64,000 nt of DNA from Coix lacryma-jobi var. lacryma-jobi (GCA_009763385.1 CM019823.1:43085828-43149827); one strand, 5' to 3'; shown: positions 11,724 through 23,982, numbered from the stretch's first letter. The notes: generated from the letters alone by a model not told the origin. Made by a program: numbers and translations.

Positions 11724-12855
11724 GTAATTAACATAAGAAAAACTACGATAATTTGTGAGTGCCTCGTTTACGTCTTCATCACTTGCACACAACCACACCT
11801 GCCTGCCTGCACCACCGGCACCGGGGCACACTGGCATGAATACGACTGGCCACTGCACTCGTGGAACTGGAAACCGATCATTCTTCCTCGGCCTGCCTGC
11901 TTACCTGCTGCAAAGCGCCGGCACAACTAGAAACCTGGCCGGAAAAGGCGCAGTGCGCCGGAGAGAGAAAAGACGACGCCTGCCGATTGCCGAGGTCAGC
12001 TCACCGGTCACCAACAAACACAACGGCGGCGGCCGGATCGGACGGGAAAAGCCGATCTACAACTAGAACGAACCGGCGGCATGCATTCAACTATTCAAGG
12101 CCGGACTTTCCTTTGCGCGCGCCTTCGCCGCTCGCGCCGTTTGTTGTCCCCGCCCGCCGCCGGCAAATGGCGAGGCGAGAGGAGAACGTCCCGGCAGGCA
12201 GAGGCAGGCACACTAGCTGGTGTCCGGTGATGGCGAGGCTGAGCCTGAGACCCAACCCAACCCAATGATGGGTGTCGTGTCGTGTCGGCCTTGGCTGCCG
12301 AATGATTGATTATTCTTTCGTCAACCTGCGGCGCGCTCAGCAGCCCGCAGGCTCTGCGCTGCTCTTCGCCTTCCCATGCATCTCAAGCCATCAGCCATCA
12401 TCATGCACATGCACGGGTGTTCGTCCAAATGGAGGGCCGGCCGGGTGTTCGTTAGTCCTCAGACATTATTAGTTTAGTTTAGTTTAACCTGTACTGTAAG
12501 GCTCTACTACCGCTATAATATTGTCGTCGCATTCGTCAGTGCGGCACAGATCGAGAGTAGATCGATGTGTTGGGGCACACTAGACGACGTGCAACTGCTA
12601 CAAATCAAGCAACCTGTGCACTTGCAGCTGCAGCCGGGTACTACCCGTACGTAATCGATGCGTTGGAGCACACTTTGTGAGCGTTTTAGGTGACACACGA
12701 TCATTGAGGCCCAAAAGCTTTCTTTTTTTTTTCTTTTCGTTTGTTTGTTGCATCCATCCGACATGATTCCCGACGCTGTCGATCCAATGCAACGGTATCA
12801 TCGATATCGGCAGTTCGCCACAATATATACTCCCTCCGTCCCGCCACAATATATA
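11724..12855. other. Noncoding region, locally GC-rich, no recognised gene
   Basis: Positions 11,840-12,470 are GC-rich with short open frames (for example 11,861-12,268) but no domain, splice pattern or codon signal that I can defend. It might be a decayed promoter or first exon. A 26-bp direct duplication containing CTCCCTCCGTCC starts at 12,830 and 12,856, immediately before the Stowaway element. Confidence 0.4.
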
Positions 12856-13085
12856 CTCCCTCCGTCCCTAAATGTCTTTGCGCTTCCCAAGAAACAACTT
12901 TGACTAAATATATATTAAAAAATATTAATATGTATGATACATAATTAGTATCGTTGGATAGATATTTGAATCTAGTTTTTTAACAAAATTATTTGGAGAT
13001 ACAAATGTTGCACACATTTGCTACAAATTGAGTCAAACTTATGGCACGCACACCAACGGCGACGGTCAACTAGGGACGGAGGGAG
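12856..13085. mobile_element. Stowaway MITE, 230 bp
   Basis: Starts CTCCCTCCGTCCC and ends GGGACGGAGGGAG, with TA at 12,854-12,855 and 13,086-13,087. The body contains TTAACAAAATTATTTGGAGA and CAAATTGAGTCAAAC, shared with the copy at 25,474-25,699. Confidence 0.9.
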
Positions 13086-13674
13086 TACACTACTGCACGA
13101 TGGGCCTTTAGCCGCGGTCCAAAATAGCCTTTAGCCCCGGGCATGGAGCCGGGGCTAAGGAATCGAGACTAAAGGCCCGACCTTTAGCCCCGGTTCCACG
13201 TCCGGGGCTAAATGGGGACCTTTAGCCCCGGTTGGTAATACCAACCGGGACTAAAGAGGTCCCGAGCCGGGCCCCGATGGCTGGCCTCTTTAGTCCCGGT
13301 TGGTATTTACCAACCAGAGCTAAAGACCCTAGGGGTTGTCCTCTTTTTTCTTTTTCTTTTCTTTTTTCTTTTCAATTGGTTATTGTTTTCGGTTTTACAA
13401 TTACATTAGGTTTTCTAATATGTTTTCTTTGCTGCTATAATATATTATACATTAGGGTTTCAAATACATATTCTTCGCTGCTAATGTATGTATGCGCGTA
13501 TATATACACATAAAATTTGCAAATACACACATAAAATATGAAAACTATATATATATTGATCGAGCTACCAGCTAGCTATACATATTATATGTATAATATA
13601 TTTATGCACATAAAATTTACAGCATTATCCATGCATGCAGCCTTGGTATTTACAACACAAATATTGACCGTCAC

Positions 13675-14990
13675 TTAAATATCATACAAATGGTCGTCTT
13701 GGTTTGGTTTCACTGGTTCTTCCGGGTTATAGTAGAACTCGGTGCCGGCTTTGAGGACATGGTCATTAAGAAATCATGCGATTGTCTCTTGAATTCCTTT
13801 GAGTCGCACCATTTCCAACACCTGGTTCTTCAACCATAAGTCCTTCAATTTGCAAAAAAGGAAAAATACATTAATATACATAAGATTTATTTAATAGCAA
13901 TAAAAAAATACATGGGATTATTATTATGTATACATGTTACATACTTTTTTGTCTCTCTACAGGAGTTCTTTTCGCATACACCGAGAGAAACTCGCAAGCG
14001 TATTAGTACCCACACAAATTGTTCCCTGGTGGTTGCCGTAGAACCCACTGCACGATGTAAAAAGATTACTATCTCGTCATCCCACGCGTGTGATGAAGCA
14101 TGCTACAGTGGTAAAGACGCGGGGAGCTAATAATACAACTTACTTGCAATTGGATAAGAGGAGGAAGTGCCACTTTCAAATCCGGACGGTGTTTCGGAAC
14201 GAACCAGGCCCAAACGCTGCACAATAAATAGATCATAATTAACTATTGTAGATTTAAAGTGTAGAAATCAATATTTAGAGATCGAAAGTTACCCCTGGAT
14301 AATGTCTATGATATCTTGGTAATCTCCCAGTGGTTTTCTCAATGAGTCATAGATTAGCAATTGAGTTTCAGAGAGATCGATGACAATCAATATCCAGTGA
14401 AAGCTGCATTAATTTGCTTATATAGTCAACATATTAACGAGAATTGAGTAAGTAAAATTAAATATGCACATGATAACAACACCCACCTAAAGTTGTAGGG
14501 GAAGAGTATATATCTTTTGTTCTTTTGGTTGATCAAGAACCTCCAGAGATTCCTCTTTGTTTCATTTCTCCATATATCATAGCCGGAATCTTTGTTTGGG
14601 AGCGAGAATACGATATATGGATCAATGAAACCAACTTCCTTGTCATTTCTACGTACGAGGTCTCTCATCATGTTTCTGACACACTAGCTAGTGTTAGTAT
14701 AATTACATTTACATATACATATGCTGGAGTGAGATTATTAAAACGAAGGATCACTTACAAACAAAAGCAGCTGACTAGAGATTTGTCTAGAGCATCCGGG
14801 TGGCATAGCTGGTGTAACTCAGTGAATTGGACAAGTATGATATCATCGCCACGAAAGTAATGATGGTCTCTCATTCTAACGCAAATCCAATCATCCGCTT
14901 TTTTGCTACACGATGTCATGTACCACTGGTTTACCAAGTACATTTGAGTGCCAAGTTCTGTGAGGGCCGCAGGGTTGTATAGACTCTGGC
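13675..14990 (-). pseudogene. Ulp1/SENP-like C48 cysteine peptidase gene carried by the CACTA element
   Basis: Ulp1-type peptidases remove SUMO; copies carried by plant transposons (Kaonashi-type Mutator-like elements and some CACTAs) are known, but their role is unclear. On the minus strand, exon-like blocks read in order: YNPAALTELGTQMYLVNQ and FRGDDIILVQF (about 14,990-14,760); DPYIVFSLPN and RYILFPYNFR (to about 14,495); FHWILIVIDLSETQLLIYDS, which supplies the catalytic His and the following Asp (about 14,405-14,295); VWAWFVPKHRPDLKVALPP (about 14,220-14,150); and QPPGNNLCGY with the catalytic Cys codon at 14,012-14,014. An in-frame TAA lies at 14,003-14,005, three codons after that Cys, where GYYVCEF is typical. 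A second stop (TGA, 13,774-13,776) interrupts the C-terminal block, which ends YNPEEPVKPNQDDHLYDI at 13,675. GT/AG sites separate the blocks. Confidence 0.8.
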
Positions 14991-17900
14991 CATATACATA
15001 ATTCTTCTTCTAGTGATCAATTTCCGGAGCACTTTCAATTCCCACGATGTTTCTTCTCCTGAAAGAACTATGTGGCGTTTTGGCACTTTGGTTGATTTAT
15101 CGTCATTTTTCCCTCTCTTGGGTTTTGTAGACATGTCTTTCACGTAGAACACCTGATTCACATCAGCAGCAAGGACGAATGGTTCATCTTTGTATCCAAT
15201 ATTGTTGAGATTCACTGTTGTCATTCCATACTCCTTGTCAACTGTTACTCCGGCTCCGGTCGTCTTGACCCATTGGCATCGAAACAAAGGGACTTTAAAA
15301 TCAGGTGCGTAGTCTAGTTCCCAAATATCCTCTATGCGGCCATAATATGGTTGCCTCTTCCCAGTTGGGTCTGTGGCATCTACGCGAACACCACTGTTTT
15401 GGTTTGTGCTCTTTTTATCTTGGGCAATGGTGTAAAATGTGTTTCCATTTATCTCATACCCTTTGTAGGTGAGGATGTGCCACGATAGTTGCCTAGCCAA
15501 CAAATATAGTTGCTCATCAATATTGTTATATTCAGACATTCTTTTCGCAACCAAGTGCTAAAAGTATTCATGTGCTCACGTGTAATCCAAACTTCATTCT
15601 TCCCAGGAAATTGGGATCGTAGGAACTCCTTGTGTACCTCGATATATGGATCCACCACGGATGCGTTTGAAAGAACTGTGTAGTGCGCTTTATTGAAATA
15701 ATCGTTCCTCGTACCGATATATGTTTTCTTCCCTAGTGTCCCCTTTCCACACAGCCTCCCCTCATGCCGCGATTCAGGAACACCAATCGGGTGAAGGTCA
15801 GGAATAAAGTCAATACAGAACTCAATGACCTCCTCTGTCCCATAGCCCTTGGCGATGCTTCCTTCTGGCCGAGCACGTTGGTGAACATATTTTTTCAGTA
15901 CTCCCATGAACCTCTCGAAGGGGAACATGTTGTGTAGGAACACAGGACCGAGAATATGAATCTCCTTGACCAGGTGAACTAGGAGGTGTGTCATGATATT
16001 AAAGAAGGATGAATGGAACACCAACTCAAAGCTCACGAGACATTGAACCACATCATTCTGTAGAGTAGCTAGTTCTAGTGGATTAATTGCCTTCTGAGAA
16101 ATTGCATTGAGGAATGCACATAGCTTCACAGTGGCCAGACGTACATGTGAAGGTAGAATTCCTCTTAAAGCAACCGGAAGCAATTGCGTCATAAGCATGT
16201 GGCAGTCATGCGATTTTAAGTTTAGAAATTTCTTCTCTTGCATATTTATTATTCCCTTTATATTGGAGGAGAATCCAGATGGGACCTTGATGGTGTTTAG
16301 GCATTCAAACATGATTTCCTTCTCTTCATTGCTAAGAGTATAGCTAGCAGGTCTTAAGTAATGGTGTCCATCATCTGTCTTCTCTGGATGTAGGTTGTCT
16401 CGTTCTTTCATGCGCTGCAAGTCTTATCGTGCTTCAAGTGTATCCTTAGACTTCCCATACACACCCATGAATCCTAGAAGGTTGACACAAAGATTCTTTG
16501 TCAGGTGCATCACGTCGATCGCGTGGCGGACCTCTAGTACATGCCAATAGGGTAGCTCCCAAAATATTGACTTCTTCTTCCACATGGGTGTGTGTCCCGT
16601 AGCGTCTTTCGGAACAGGTTCACTGCCCGTCCCCTTTCCAAAGACTACTTTCACATCCTTGATCATCTCAAGTACATCTTCCCCAGTTCTGTTGCGAGGC
16701 TTGCTTCGGTGGTCTGTCTCACCTTTAAAATGCTTGCCTTTCTTTCTAACCTGGTGATTAACAACAAGAAATCGACGATGTTCAAGGTACACTACCTTTC
16801 TACATCTTTTCAAATATATACTATCCATGTCATCAAAACAATGTGTGCATGCATTATATCCCTTGTTTGTCTGTCCTGAAAGATTACTTAGAGCAGGCCA
16901 GTCATTGATTGTTACGAACAACAATGCTCGCAGGTCAAAGTGTTCCTGTTTGTAATCATCCCACACACGTACACCTGATTTGCTCCATAAAAGTAGGAGT
17001 TCCTCAAGTAATGGCCTCAGGTAGACATCGATGCCGTTGCCAGGCTGCCTCGGGCCTTGGATGAGCACTGACATCATAATGAACTTCCGCTTCATGCATA
17101 ACCATGGAGGAAGGTTGTAGATACATAGAGTAACAGGCCACGTGCTATGACTACTGCTCTGTTCCCCAAAAGGATTCATCCCATCCGTACTTAAACCAAA
17201 CCTTAAGTTTGTAGCGTCTTTTGCAAATTCCGGGAATTCTCTATCTATTGCTCTCCACTAGGACCCATCAGCAGGGTGTCTCAACAATGTTGTCTACCTT
17301 ACGGTCTTCTTTGTGCCAGCGCACCAACTTTGCATGGTCCTTGTTTCTGAACAGATGTTTCAGGCGTGGTATTATAGGAGCGTACCACATAACCTTGGCA
17401 GAGATTTTCTTCCGGGGACGTTCTTCACCCTCAACATCGCCAGGGTCATCTCGCCTGATCTTATATCGTGACGCTTTACATACAGGGCATTCATCCAAAT
17501 TCTCGTATTCCTTGCCACGGTACATGATGCAGTCATTAGGACATGCATGTATCTTCTGGATTTCTAAACCCAAAGGACAGACGACTTGTTTTGCTTCGTA
17601 CGTAGTGGCGGACAATTCGTTCGGCTTCGGAAGCATCTTTTGTTTTATAATCTTCAATAATTGTCCAAATGCCTTGTCAGATACACCATTATGTGCCTTC
17701 CATTGTAGCAACTCAAGTGTTGTACCCAACTTTTTTTGTCCATCTGCAGCAAACGGATATAGTAATTTCCTGTTATCCTCTAGCATACAGTCAAACTTAG
17801 CCTTCTCCTTTTCACTTTCGCAATCTCTTTGTGCACCACGAATGACATCACCAAGAGCATCATCTTCAGCGAGTGTGTCTTCTGCACTTGCCTCTTCTTC

Positions 17901-18254
17901 ACCTTCCTCCATTGCAGTATCACCAAAGTCATTGTATTGAGCAATAATGTCATCGTCAGGGTCCAATTGTTCTTCTTCACCTTCTTCCATCATAACCCCA
18001 GTTTCTCCATGCTTCGTCCAACAACTATAGTTTGGCATGAAACCCGACTTGAACAAGTGTGAGTGAAGACTCCTTGAGCTAGAATATTCCTTCGAATTAT
18101 TACAAAGGGCACATGGACAACACATAAAACCATTCCGCTTGTTTGCCTCGGCCACTCTTAAAAAATAATGCACGCCGTCAATGAACTCTTTTGAGCGACG
18201 ATCCGCATTGTACATCCAGTGACGTGTCATCGTCTGCATTATATGACATATCAC
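14931..18254 (-). pseudogene. TNPD-type CACTA transposase, inactivated
   Basis: Reading down the minus strand: a transposase-associated N-terminus (MTRHWMYNADRRSKEF, then CPCALCNN and HLFKSGF), a long acidic linker, CPVCKASRYK, and the start of Transposase_21 (KVMWYAPIIPRLKHLF). Near 17,290 the frame shifts, and near 17,258 HPADGS is followed by TAG where Gln is expected. The domain continues at 17,179 (MNPFGEQSSSHSTWPV, GPRQPGNGIDVYLRPLLEEL). A TAA at about 16,421 separates this from the DUF4218 block (MTQLLPVALRGILP, then HLLVHLVKEIHILGPV, 16,420-15,560). A further frameshift near 15,550 leads to the DUF4216 block (YYGRIEDIWELDYAP, then FVLAADVNQVFYVKD). At least four lesions make this a pseudogene. 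The C-terminal boundary with the peptidase gene is uncertain. Confidence 0.9.
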
Positions 18255-18819
18255 ATAATTATATCTCTCATTCTTATAAACAAATGAAATTATATGGTAT
18301 ATATCACATAATTAAATTATAAGGTATATATACTAATTACTTTAATGAAATAATTTAAACCAGTCACATTTTGTAAACTAAAGTATTATATATTTCTAAA
18401 AGATTAAAATAAACTAATTAAACCAGTCACATTTTGTAAACTAAAGTATTATATATTTCTATTTTTTGTAAAAAATGATTTAAATGATCTCTATTTCTCT
18501 AAAGATTAAAATAAACTAATTAAATGGTCATATTTTGTTTTTAGAGTACTAGTTTGAACTATCAAGTCAATGAACTCAAAATAGCTTCAAAAACCATATA
18601 TACAAGTGGCGGCTACAAAAATAAAAAAACTGAAGTTAGTAACCTTTCAAGGAGTCAATGGCGGCGTAGATGTGATGAAATAAATCAATCGCCGGAGATG
18701 TGTTAACAAACAAAAATAACCGGAGAGAGCCAACAAGCAAGAAAGTGACTGAATGAAGAAAAAATGAAGATAGGAGCTCGGGCACGGCTGGAGATGGAAG
18801 AACAGTTTAAATATAGGGA
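18255..18819. other. AT-rich leader region of the second CACTA element
   Basis: No ORF. A direct duplication of about 50 bp (ACCAGTCACATTTTGTAAAC at about 18,360 and 18,424) is visible. It probably contains the promoter of the minus-strand transposase. Confidence 0.5.
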
Positions 18820-19110
18820 GGGACATTTAGCCCCGGTCCTTATTCCCAGCCGGGGCTAAATGCCAACATTTAGCTCTGGCTGGATACAACAACCGAGACA
18901 AAACCTTTTAGTCCCGGTTGGTAACACCAACCGGGGCTAAAGATGCCAACATTTAGCCCCGGCTGGATACAGCAACCGGGGCAAAACCTTTAGCCCCGGT
19001 TGGTGTCACCAACCGGGGCTAAAGGTCCCTCTGACAAATGAGCCGTTGGGCAGGGGAACTTTAGCCCCGGTTGGTGTTACCAACCGGGGCTAAAGACCTT
19101 TCTAGTTCCG
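18820..19110. repeat. Subterminal palindromes of the second CACTA element
   Basis: Repeated near-perfect palindromes of about 40 bp are built from CTTTAGCCCCGGTTGG, a two- to four-base centre and CCAACCGGGGCTAAAG. Copies lie near 18,910, 18,990 and 19,060. One copy retains TTTAGTCCCGG, the variant used by the small element at 1556-2093. Confidence 0.9.
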
Positions 19111-19179
19111 GACGCAAATTTTTCCGTGACTAATACTGATTTTGCAAATCGTCCAAAGGTCTGTCCTCCTCTAGTAGTG

Positions 19180-19788
19180 ATACGTCCAATTGCATAAACC
19201 GTCCCATGGTCCCTTGATTAGATAGATGCTTAGTACCCGTTTTCTTTTTTCCCCTAAATAAACGAAATGTTCTATATAATATTTGCTGGTCTAGGTCTCC
19301 AAAACATTTTTTTTGTTTACATTAGCAACATGCAAGAAGGTTAGGTAATTCGTAGGATATATATAACTGCCCATTGCTATGTATAGTATATGGGGGTATC
19401 GAATTTGGTGGACGTGTGTGATTAAATATATCGGGACTGATAATCCGTGCCCACCACACTTCTGGCTTAGACGCCTGTATATATTTCATTTGCTCTTCCA
19501 TATCCTATTCGACGGCATGATATTGCCAAAATACTTACAAGTCGAAGTCGACCATCAAAGTCGACAATCTAACCACCAACAATTTTGTATGCGTCAATCT
19601 ATATTATATTGTTCAGTCATTAAGCTGCATTAATTTCTTCGATCGAGTGGTTTTCTGTGTCTGAAACAAAACGAAAAAGAAAGAAAAGAAAAGTCGAGCG
19701 TGCACTATCCCGTCTAGAAGTGATGCGCACAGCGCGCCATCAGAAATGATCCATGAAGGCAAGAACCACTACAAATTTATATATATTA
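19180..19788. other. Noncoding stretch
   Basis: AT-rich, with no gene, RNA or repeat recognised. Confidence 0.5.
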
Positions 19789-21703
19789 CTCCCTTCGTCC
19801 ATAGAAACATGCAATTATGGATTTCGTGTCCAGAAAAGTGCTTCACATTTAACCATATTTTTAGTAAATAGTATTAATATTTATTAATCCAAATAAATTT
19901 ACTATGAAAGTACATTTTATAATTAATCTAATGATGTTTATTTGATATATGTTGACGTAAAAATCTGGTCGAGAGCGCCAACACACTCGTTGCACGGTCC
20001 GCAGAGGGCGTACAGAGCAGAGTCCTGACCTCCTGGGCCTTCAACAGGTGGCGGTGCCGAATCTGGGTGAGAGCGATCTCGGACGTGCCAATCAATTTGA
20101 ACTGTAATTGACAAGGAGAAGAAAACGTTGTCAAATTGTAGAACCTGCCGGTTTAGTGCCAGACAGTTCCAAGTTGTACGACTCTGATATAGCCATTGTT
20201 TATAGGATATTGACTACAAAATCAACTCCCAAAAGATTGTATGAAGGCATTGATAAAAATATAGAGCAAAACGGCTATGATATATGCAAAGAAAACATTT
20301 AGAACGGATAAATAGCCGATATGCTTAAACACATTAAAAGAATAAAGATCTATATATACGTTTAAACGGCATGAAATCATCGTATCGACTAATTGCATAG
20401 GCAGTTCTATCTGTTAACAGTGGAGTGTTTCCATGCAGCCATAATAACAAATAGATCGATAAAATAGCTTAAACATCAACAGTGGGGTGTCTCCATACAG
20501 CCATAATGATGACTAAGCTAGATCACGTCCGATACAACGAGCAGATCCGTAAATTCCAAGTCACTCAAAAGTACACATTATGGAGAAAGCATAACTGGAT
20601 CAACTATTTTAGCCGATACAGGATCTATGAAGCACGAACAAGATCTATCTGTTAAAACCATGATTCGACTTAAGATCAAACAAATCTAATCTATCATATA
20701 TATCAGTGGGGTTCGGAAATACAGCCGTAATAAACATACTAGATCAAATCTATCCTCTCTTAGATCAAACCACGATTTTATCAGATATCTCGAACGCACA
20801 TCATGTAACAATCAAGATTGACAAATTAGTCGATGAAAGGCTTGAATCGGCTACTTCCTTTAGTATAAGCGTGTAAACCCTTTGGATAGCCGAAAACAAA
20901 CATCTTTTAAGCTTAAGCTATTTTGTCAATCTTGATTGAGCAAGACATTGTTTAAAATCTAAAGAAAAATACATTAAAGCATAAACAACATCGGTAACTT
21001 AATGAATCTATTAGCTTGCCAAAACTAATAGAGCCGATAACTAGTCAAGATCGACTAAAGAAAGAGATTGATCAGAGTCAAGACAGTCTTACGAAAGGCG
21101 AACTTAAACTGATAACTAGTCATGTCATAGCTTAACAAGAGTTTGGTCGATGCCAAATACAACCTTATTGAACGATAACACAAGTCATTGGTGAAACTTA
21201 CAAGCAAACCGGAGGTCGGTCGAAGCCGATGCAGCCCTGCCTGTTTGAAGGTTCCGCCAAGTTCTACCTTACTCCTACTCCTAGGGTTTTGGTCGGTGGC
21301 CGATGTGTTGATTGATTGGATCCCCTACAAAAAAATCGGGTTTCCAGCTATTTATAACCCGATTGGCTCCTATCCTAATACGACTAGGTTACATAAAAGT
21401 AAAACAAAAGATGACCCGAACTCAACCTCCTCGGCCGAACCCAACACGTCTTCAAAACTTGTCACGTCTGGTCCTCAAGGGTTTTGGTCGTGTCCGGGTC
21501 TTAACACTTTTTTTATTTTTCTGACCGATTCTTTTATCAATAAATCAGTCATTTGCGCCTACAAAACAAAAATCTTTTCAACCCAAAATCTGGTGTAAAC
21601 AATACCATAAATATTAATATATTTTTATCTATAATCATTTAAACTTAAAGTATTAAAACATGGTATTTGTGCTAGAATTGTATTTTTTTTTTGACACAGG
21701 GAG
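19789..21703. mobile_element. Stowaway MITE split by a later insertion
   Basis: The left piece (19,789-19,949) starts CTCCCTTCGTCCATAG after a TA. The right piece (21,602-21,703) ends GACACAGGGAG. Joined, they give about 263 bp, the size of the other Stowaway copies here, and the junction text (TTTGATAT then CATAAATATTAATAT) is continuous with this MITE type. The intervening 1.65 kb is therefore an insertion. Confidence 0.6.
19950..21601. mobile_element. Solo-LTR-like insertion, 1.65 kb
   Basis: Starts TGTTGACG and ends GTAAACA, fitting the TG..CA rule for an LTR. It contains a TATA-like CTATTTATAACCC near 21,350 but no polyprotein. Flanking pentamers are ATATA and ATACC, which match at only three positions, so a solo LTR is the favoured but unproven reading. 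Three degenerate internal repeats of GTGGGGTGTCTCCATACAGC occur near 20,420, 20,480 and 20,705. Confidence 0.4.
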
Positions 21704-22930
21704 GACATATATATACTCTTGTCAGCTTATTTCAGACGTCTAGCTCGGCATGACGACCCGTGTCGTTGCAGTGTTCAAATACGTAGGTTGGAATAATGCA
21801 GAATCCAAATAAGAGTAGCGCTAGCTTTTCTAAACTACTAAGAATGATGGGGACAATTATCTGGATACATTAATCTTTCGTCATAATAACAAGGGATAAG
21901 CCAACGCAGAAGCATTATCGGCCGCATATTTAGGGGCACCTGTTCATGCAAACGTTAACATAAATGGCTATTTAAGTGATATTTAATTTAGATAACTCGC
22001 TCCCCCTCCTATACTTGCAAGGGGGGCTAATGACACCCTACCTAGAGCGATGGAAATGTGTCAACAGATACAGATAGGACAAGCAAAGGCCGCTCTGGTA
22101 GCTATCCTAGCCTGCGTGTTGTTTTTCTAAAAGGCATCGCACATCAATGTTGTACGTGCCCCGCTGGTATGAAATAAACAAGACGTTCGTACCACTTGGT
22201 AGGGTCTCCTGATTCAAAAAGCTAGTACAGTAGTACCTTTAACTATGTTCGACACACTTTTCCTTCATTCCAATGCAATTAGCATAAATGCAGGATTGAG
22301 AGATGTCAACGCTGTGTGGACTACTTGTTGCTCATCACTGTAAATACTACTCCGATCCAAATGTACCATGGGTTGTTTAATTAAGATTTGTCTTGAATCA
22401 AAAAAAGTAGTCTTAACCACCAATGGATATTATTCAAAATATAGATTTACAACATAAAATTGAATGCTGAAATAAACCAGATTGTTTTCCTTAACTTTAT
22501 CTTAAAAAAAACATAAAGCTGGATTCATCCAAAAAAAATTGACTAGTCAAAATTTAACTTATACAGGCCGTGTCAATGCCATAATAACTTGCATATGGAG
22601 CCAAATGAGGAGTATGTTTATTACTAGGCTGATTATTTATGGCTCTACATGAGGGGAAAGATAACTGTGATCACTATTAAGGGCCTACAACAATTAAACA
22701 CCACTCTCCACACCACTATCATGGATGAGAAGTGCATCAATGAAACATAGATGAAATATAGTAGTAAATAACAGGCATGTGACTGGGATCAAGTAATTTG
22801 CCGTTGTACAATACACTAGAGGCCTATTTGGTTGATTGCCTAGGCAAGCTTGTTTGGCCAAGCAACAATCCAGGCCATTGATTTTGAATGTCGGGTGGCC
22901 AGGATTTGTTGCCTCGTAGGCATAACAACC
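21704..22930. other. Noncoding stretch
   Basis: AT-rich intergenic DNA. I see no ORF, RNA gene or clear transposon terminus. Confidence 0.5.
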
Positions 22931-22939
22931 ACTTTGTTC

Positions 22940-23270
22940 GTTTGAACTTATCAACCATACTTTGCAAGTTGAAACTGATAGCCAAGAGCTAGTGAAACTT
23001 TGGGAGTTGGGTATGGCGCAACGCTCACATATTTCACTGATCATCAGAGAGATTGGAGATTTATGTGGTGTTTTTCATGCTTTCTCTTTGATGTATGCTA
23101 ATAGATCTTGTAATCTTGTAGCTCATACTCTAGCTAAGCAAGTCTCAGAAGGCAGTAGGATGGGTGAGTGGCATTCAGCCCCACCCTGCATAGCCGCTCT
23201 GGTGACTGCATAATGTAATCCTGCCAATCCTTAATATATGAATGAACTATTGTCGCAAAAAAAAAAACTA
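22940..23270 (+). pseudogene. 3' tail of a LINE (RNase H-like end of ORF2)
   Basis: The open frame to 23,213 reads VETDSQELVKLWELG and then YANRSCNLVAHTLAKQ, the pattern of the C-terminal RNase H-like domain of plant LINE-derived proteins. The stop is followed by about 45 nt of 3' sequence and an A-tract (23,258-23,268), as expected for a 5'-truncated LINE. The decamer CTAGTGAAAC occurs both at about 22,990 and directly after the A-tract, but the first copy lies inside the coding match, so it is not a clean target duplication. Confidence 0.6.
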
Positions 23271-23760
23271 GTGAAACAGTCGAAAACCAGTCGTGAATAA
23301 GTTCAAGCGAATAGGACTAGGCCCTCGTCGTGTCCTTACCAACTGGTTTATGTCTTTTTTTTTTCAAATTGCTCCTTGCATGGTTTGGTCGAATTTATTA
23401 GGGATGACCAAACTTCAATTATCATCCATAAAAATATTGCAAGTTGGTTATCTGTATTGTCCTCCCACTCAATATTTCACTAGGCTTATGGCAAGCCAAG
23501 CACAAACAGAAAACTTGTGTAGTTGTTACATTTTCATAATTAACACTTGAATATCCATGCATATATAGAAACAGGCAAGTTGGTTATACTTGCTCTAAGA
23601 CTAGCCTGAGAAATGTGAAAAAGGTCTGCCTTCGGTCTCATCAGATGAGTTTTTGCTTAATTAGGGTTTAATATAATCTAACCGTTTTTCGTTTCACACC
23701 AGACACCACTACACCAGCACCTGATCTGCAGATCCTGTCCACGCAAAAACGAAACACTAA

Positions 23761-23982
23761 GGGTGTCCGCAATGGTGTTGACTCTTGATGACAACTTACA
23801 AATAGCTAGCTAGATGAGAGATATAAATAAATACTATTTTGACAAGTAGCACTCTTATTGGCCAATAAGAGTGTTACTTTTATATTATTTTTATGCATCA
23901 TCTCGCTAGCTATTTGTAAAGTGCTATTGAGAGCGAATATAATTTCTCCTAGCTAGTTATTTGGTAACCATTGCGGATGCCC
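23761..23982. mobile_element. Tourist-type MITE (PIF/Harbinger-like), 222 bp
   Basis: Terminal inverted repeats GGGTGTCCGCAATGGT and ACCATTGCGGATGCCC, flanked by TAA on both sides (23,758-23,760 and 23,983-23,985). The interior is AT-rich and partly palindromic (CTCTTATTGGCCAATAAGAG). It lies about 310 bp upstream of the OVATE family gene start and so may be part of its promoter region. Confidence 0.9.

Larger units (their letters stand above)
13088..19179 (-). mobile_element. Second CACTA transposon, 6.1 kb, reverse orientation, decayed
   Basis: Begins CACTACTGCACGATGGGCC and ends CCTCTAGTAGTG. The flanking trinucleotides are GTA and ATA, so the target duplication is imperfect. Subterminal arrays of CTTTAGCCCCGG and its complement lie at 13,110-13,330 and 18,820-19,100. 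Genes run on the minus strand: a TNPD-type transposase (18,254 down to about 14,930) and then a Ulp1-like peptidase gene (about 14,990 to 13,675). Both are interrupted by stops and frameshifts. The left end directly abuts the TA duplication of a Stowaway MITE. Confidence 0.9.

Noticed and set aside
11755..12268. Possible gene in the GC-rich stretch right of the first CACTA
   Set aside because: The overlapping frames have no domain, no splice logic and no good start context.
22694..23044. Minus-strand frame in the LINE tail region
   Set aside because: A shadow of the plus-strand RNase H-like frame and flanking DNA, without recognisable features.
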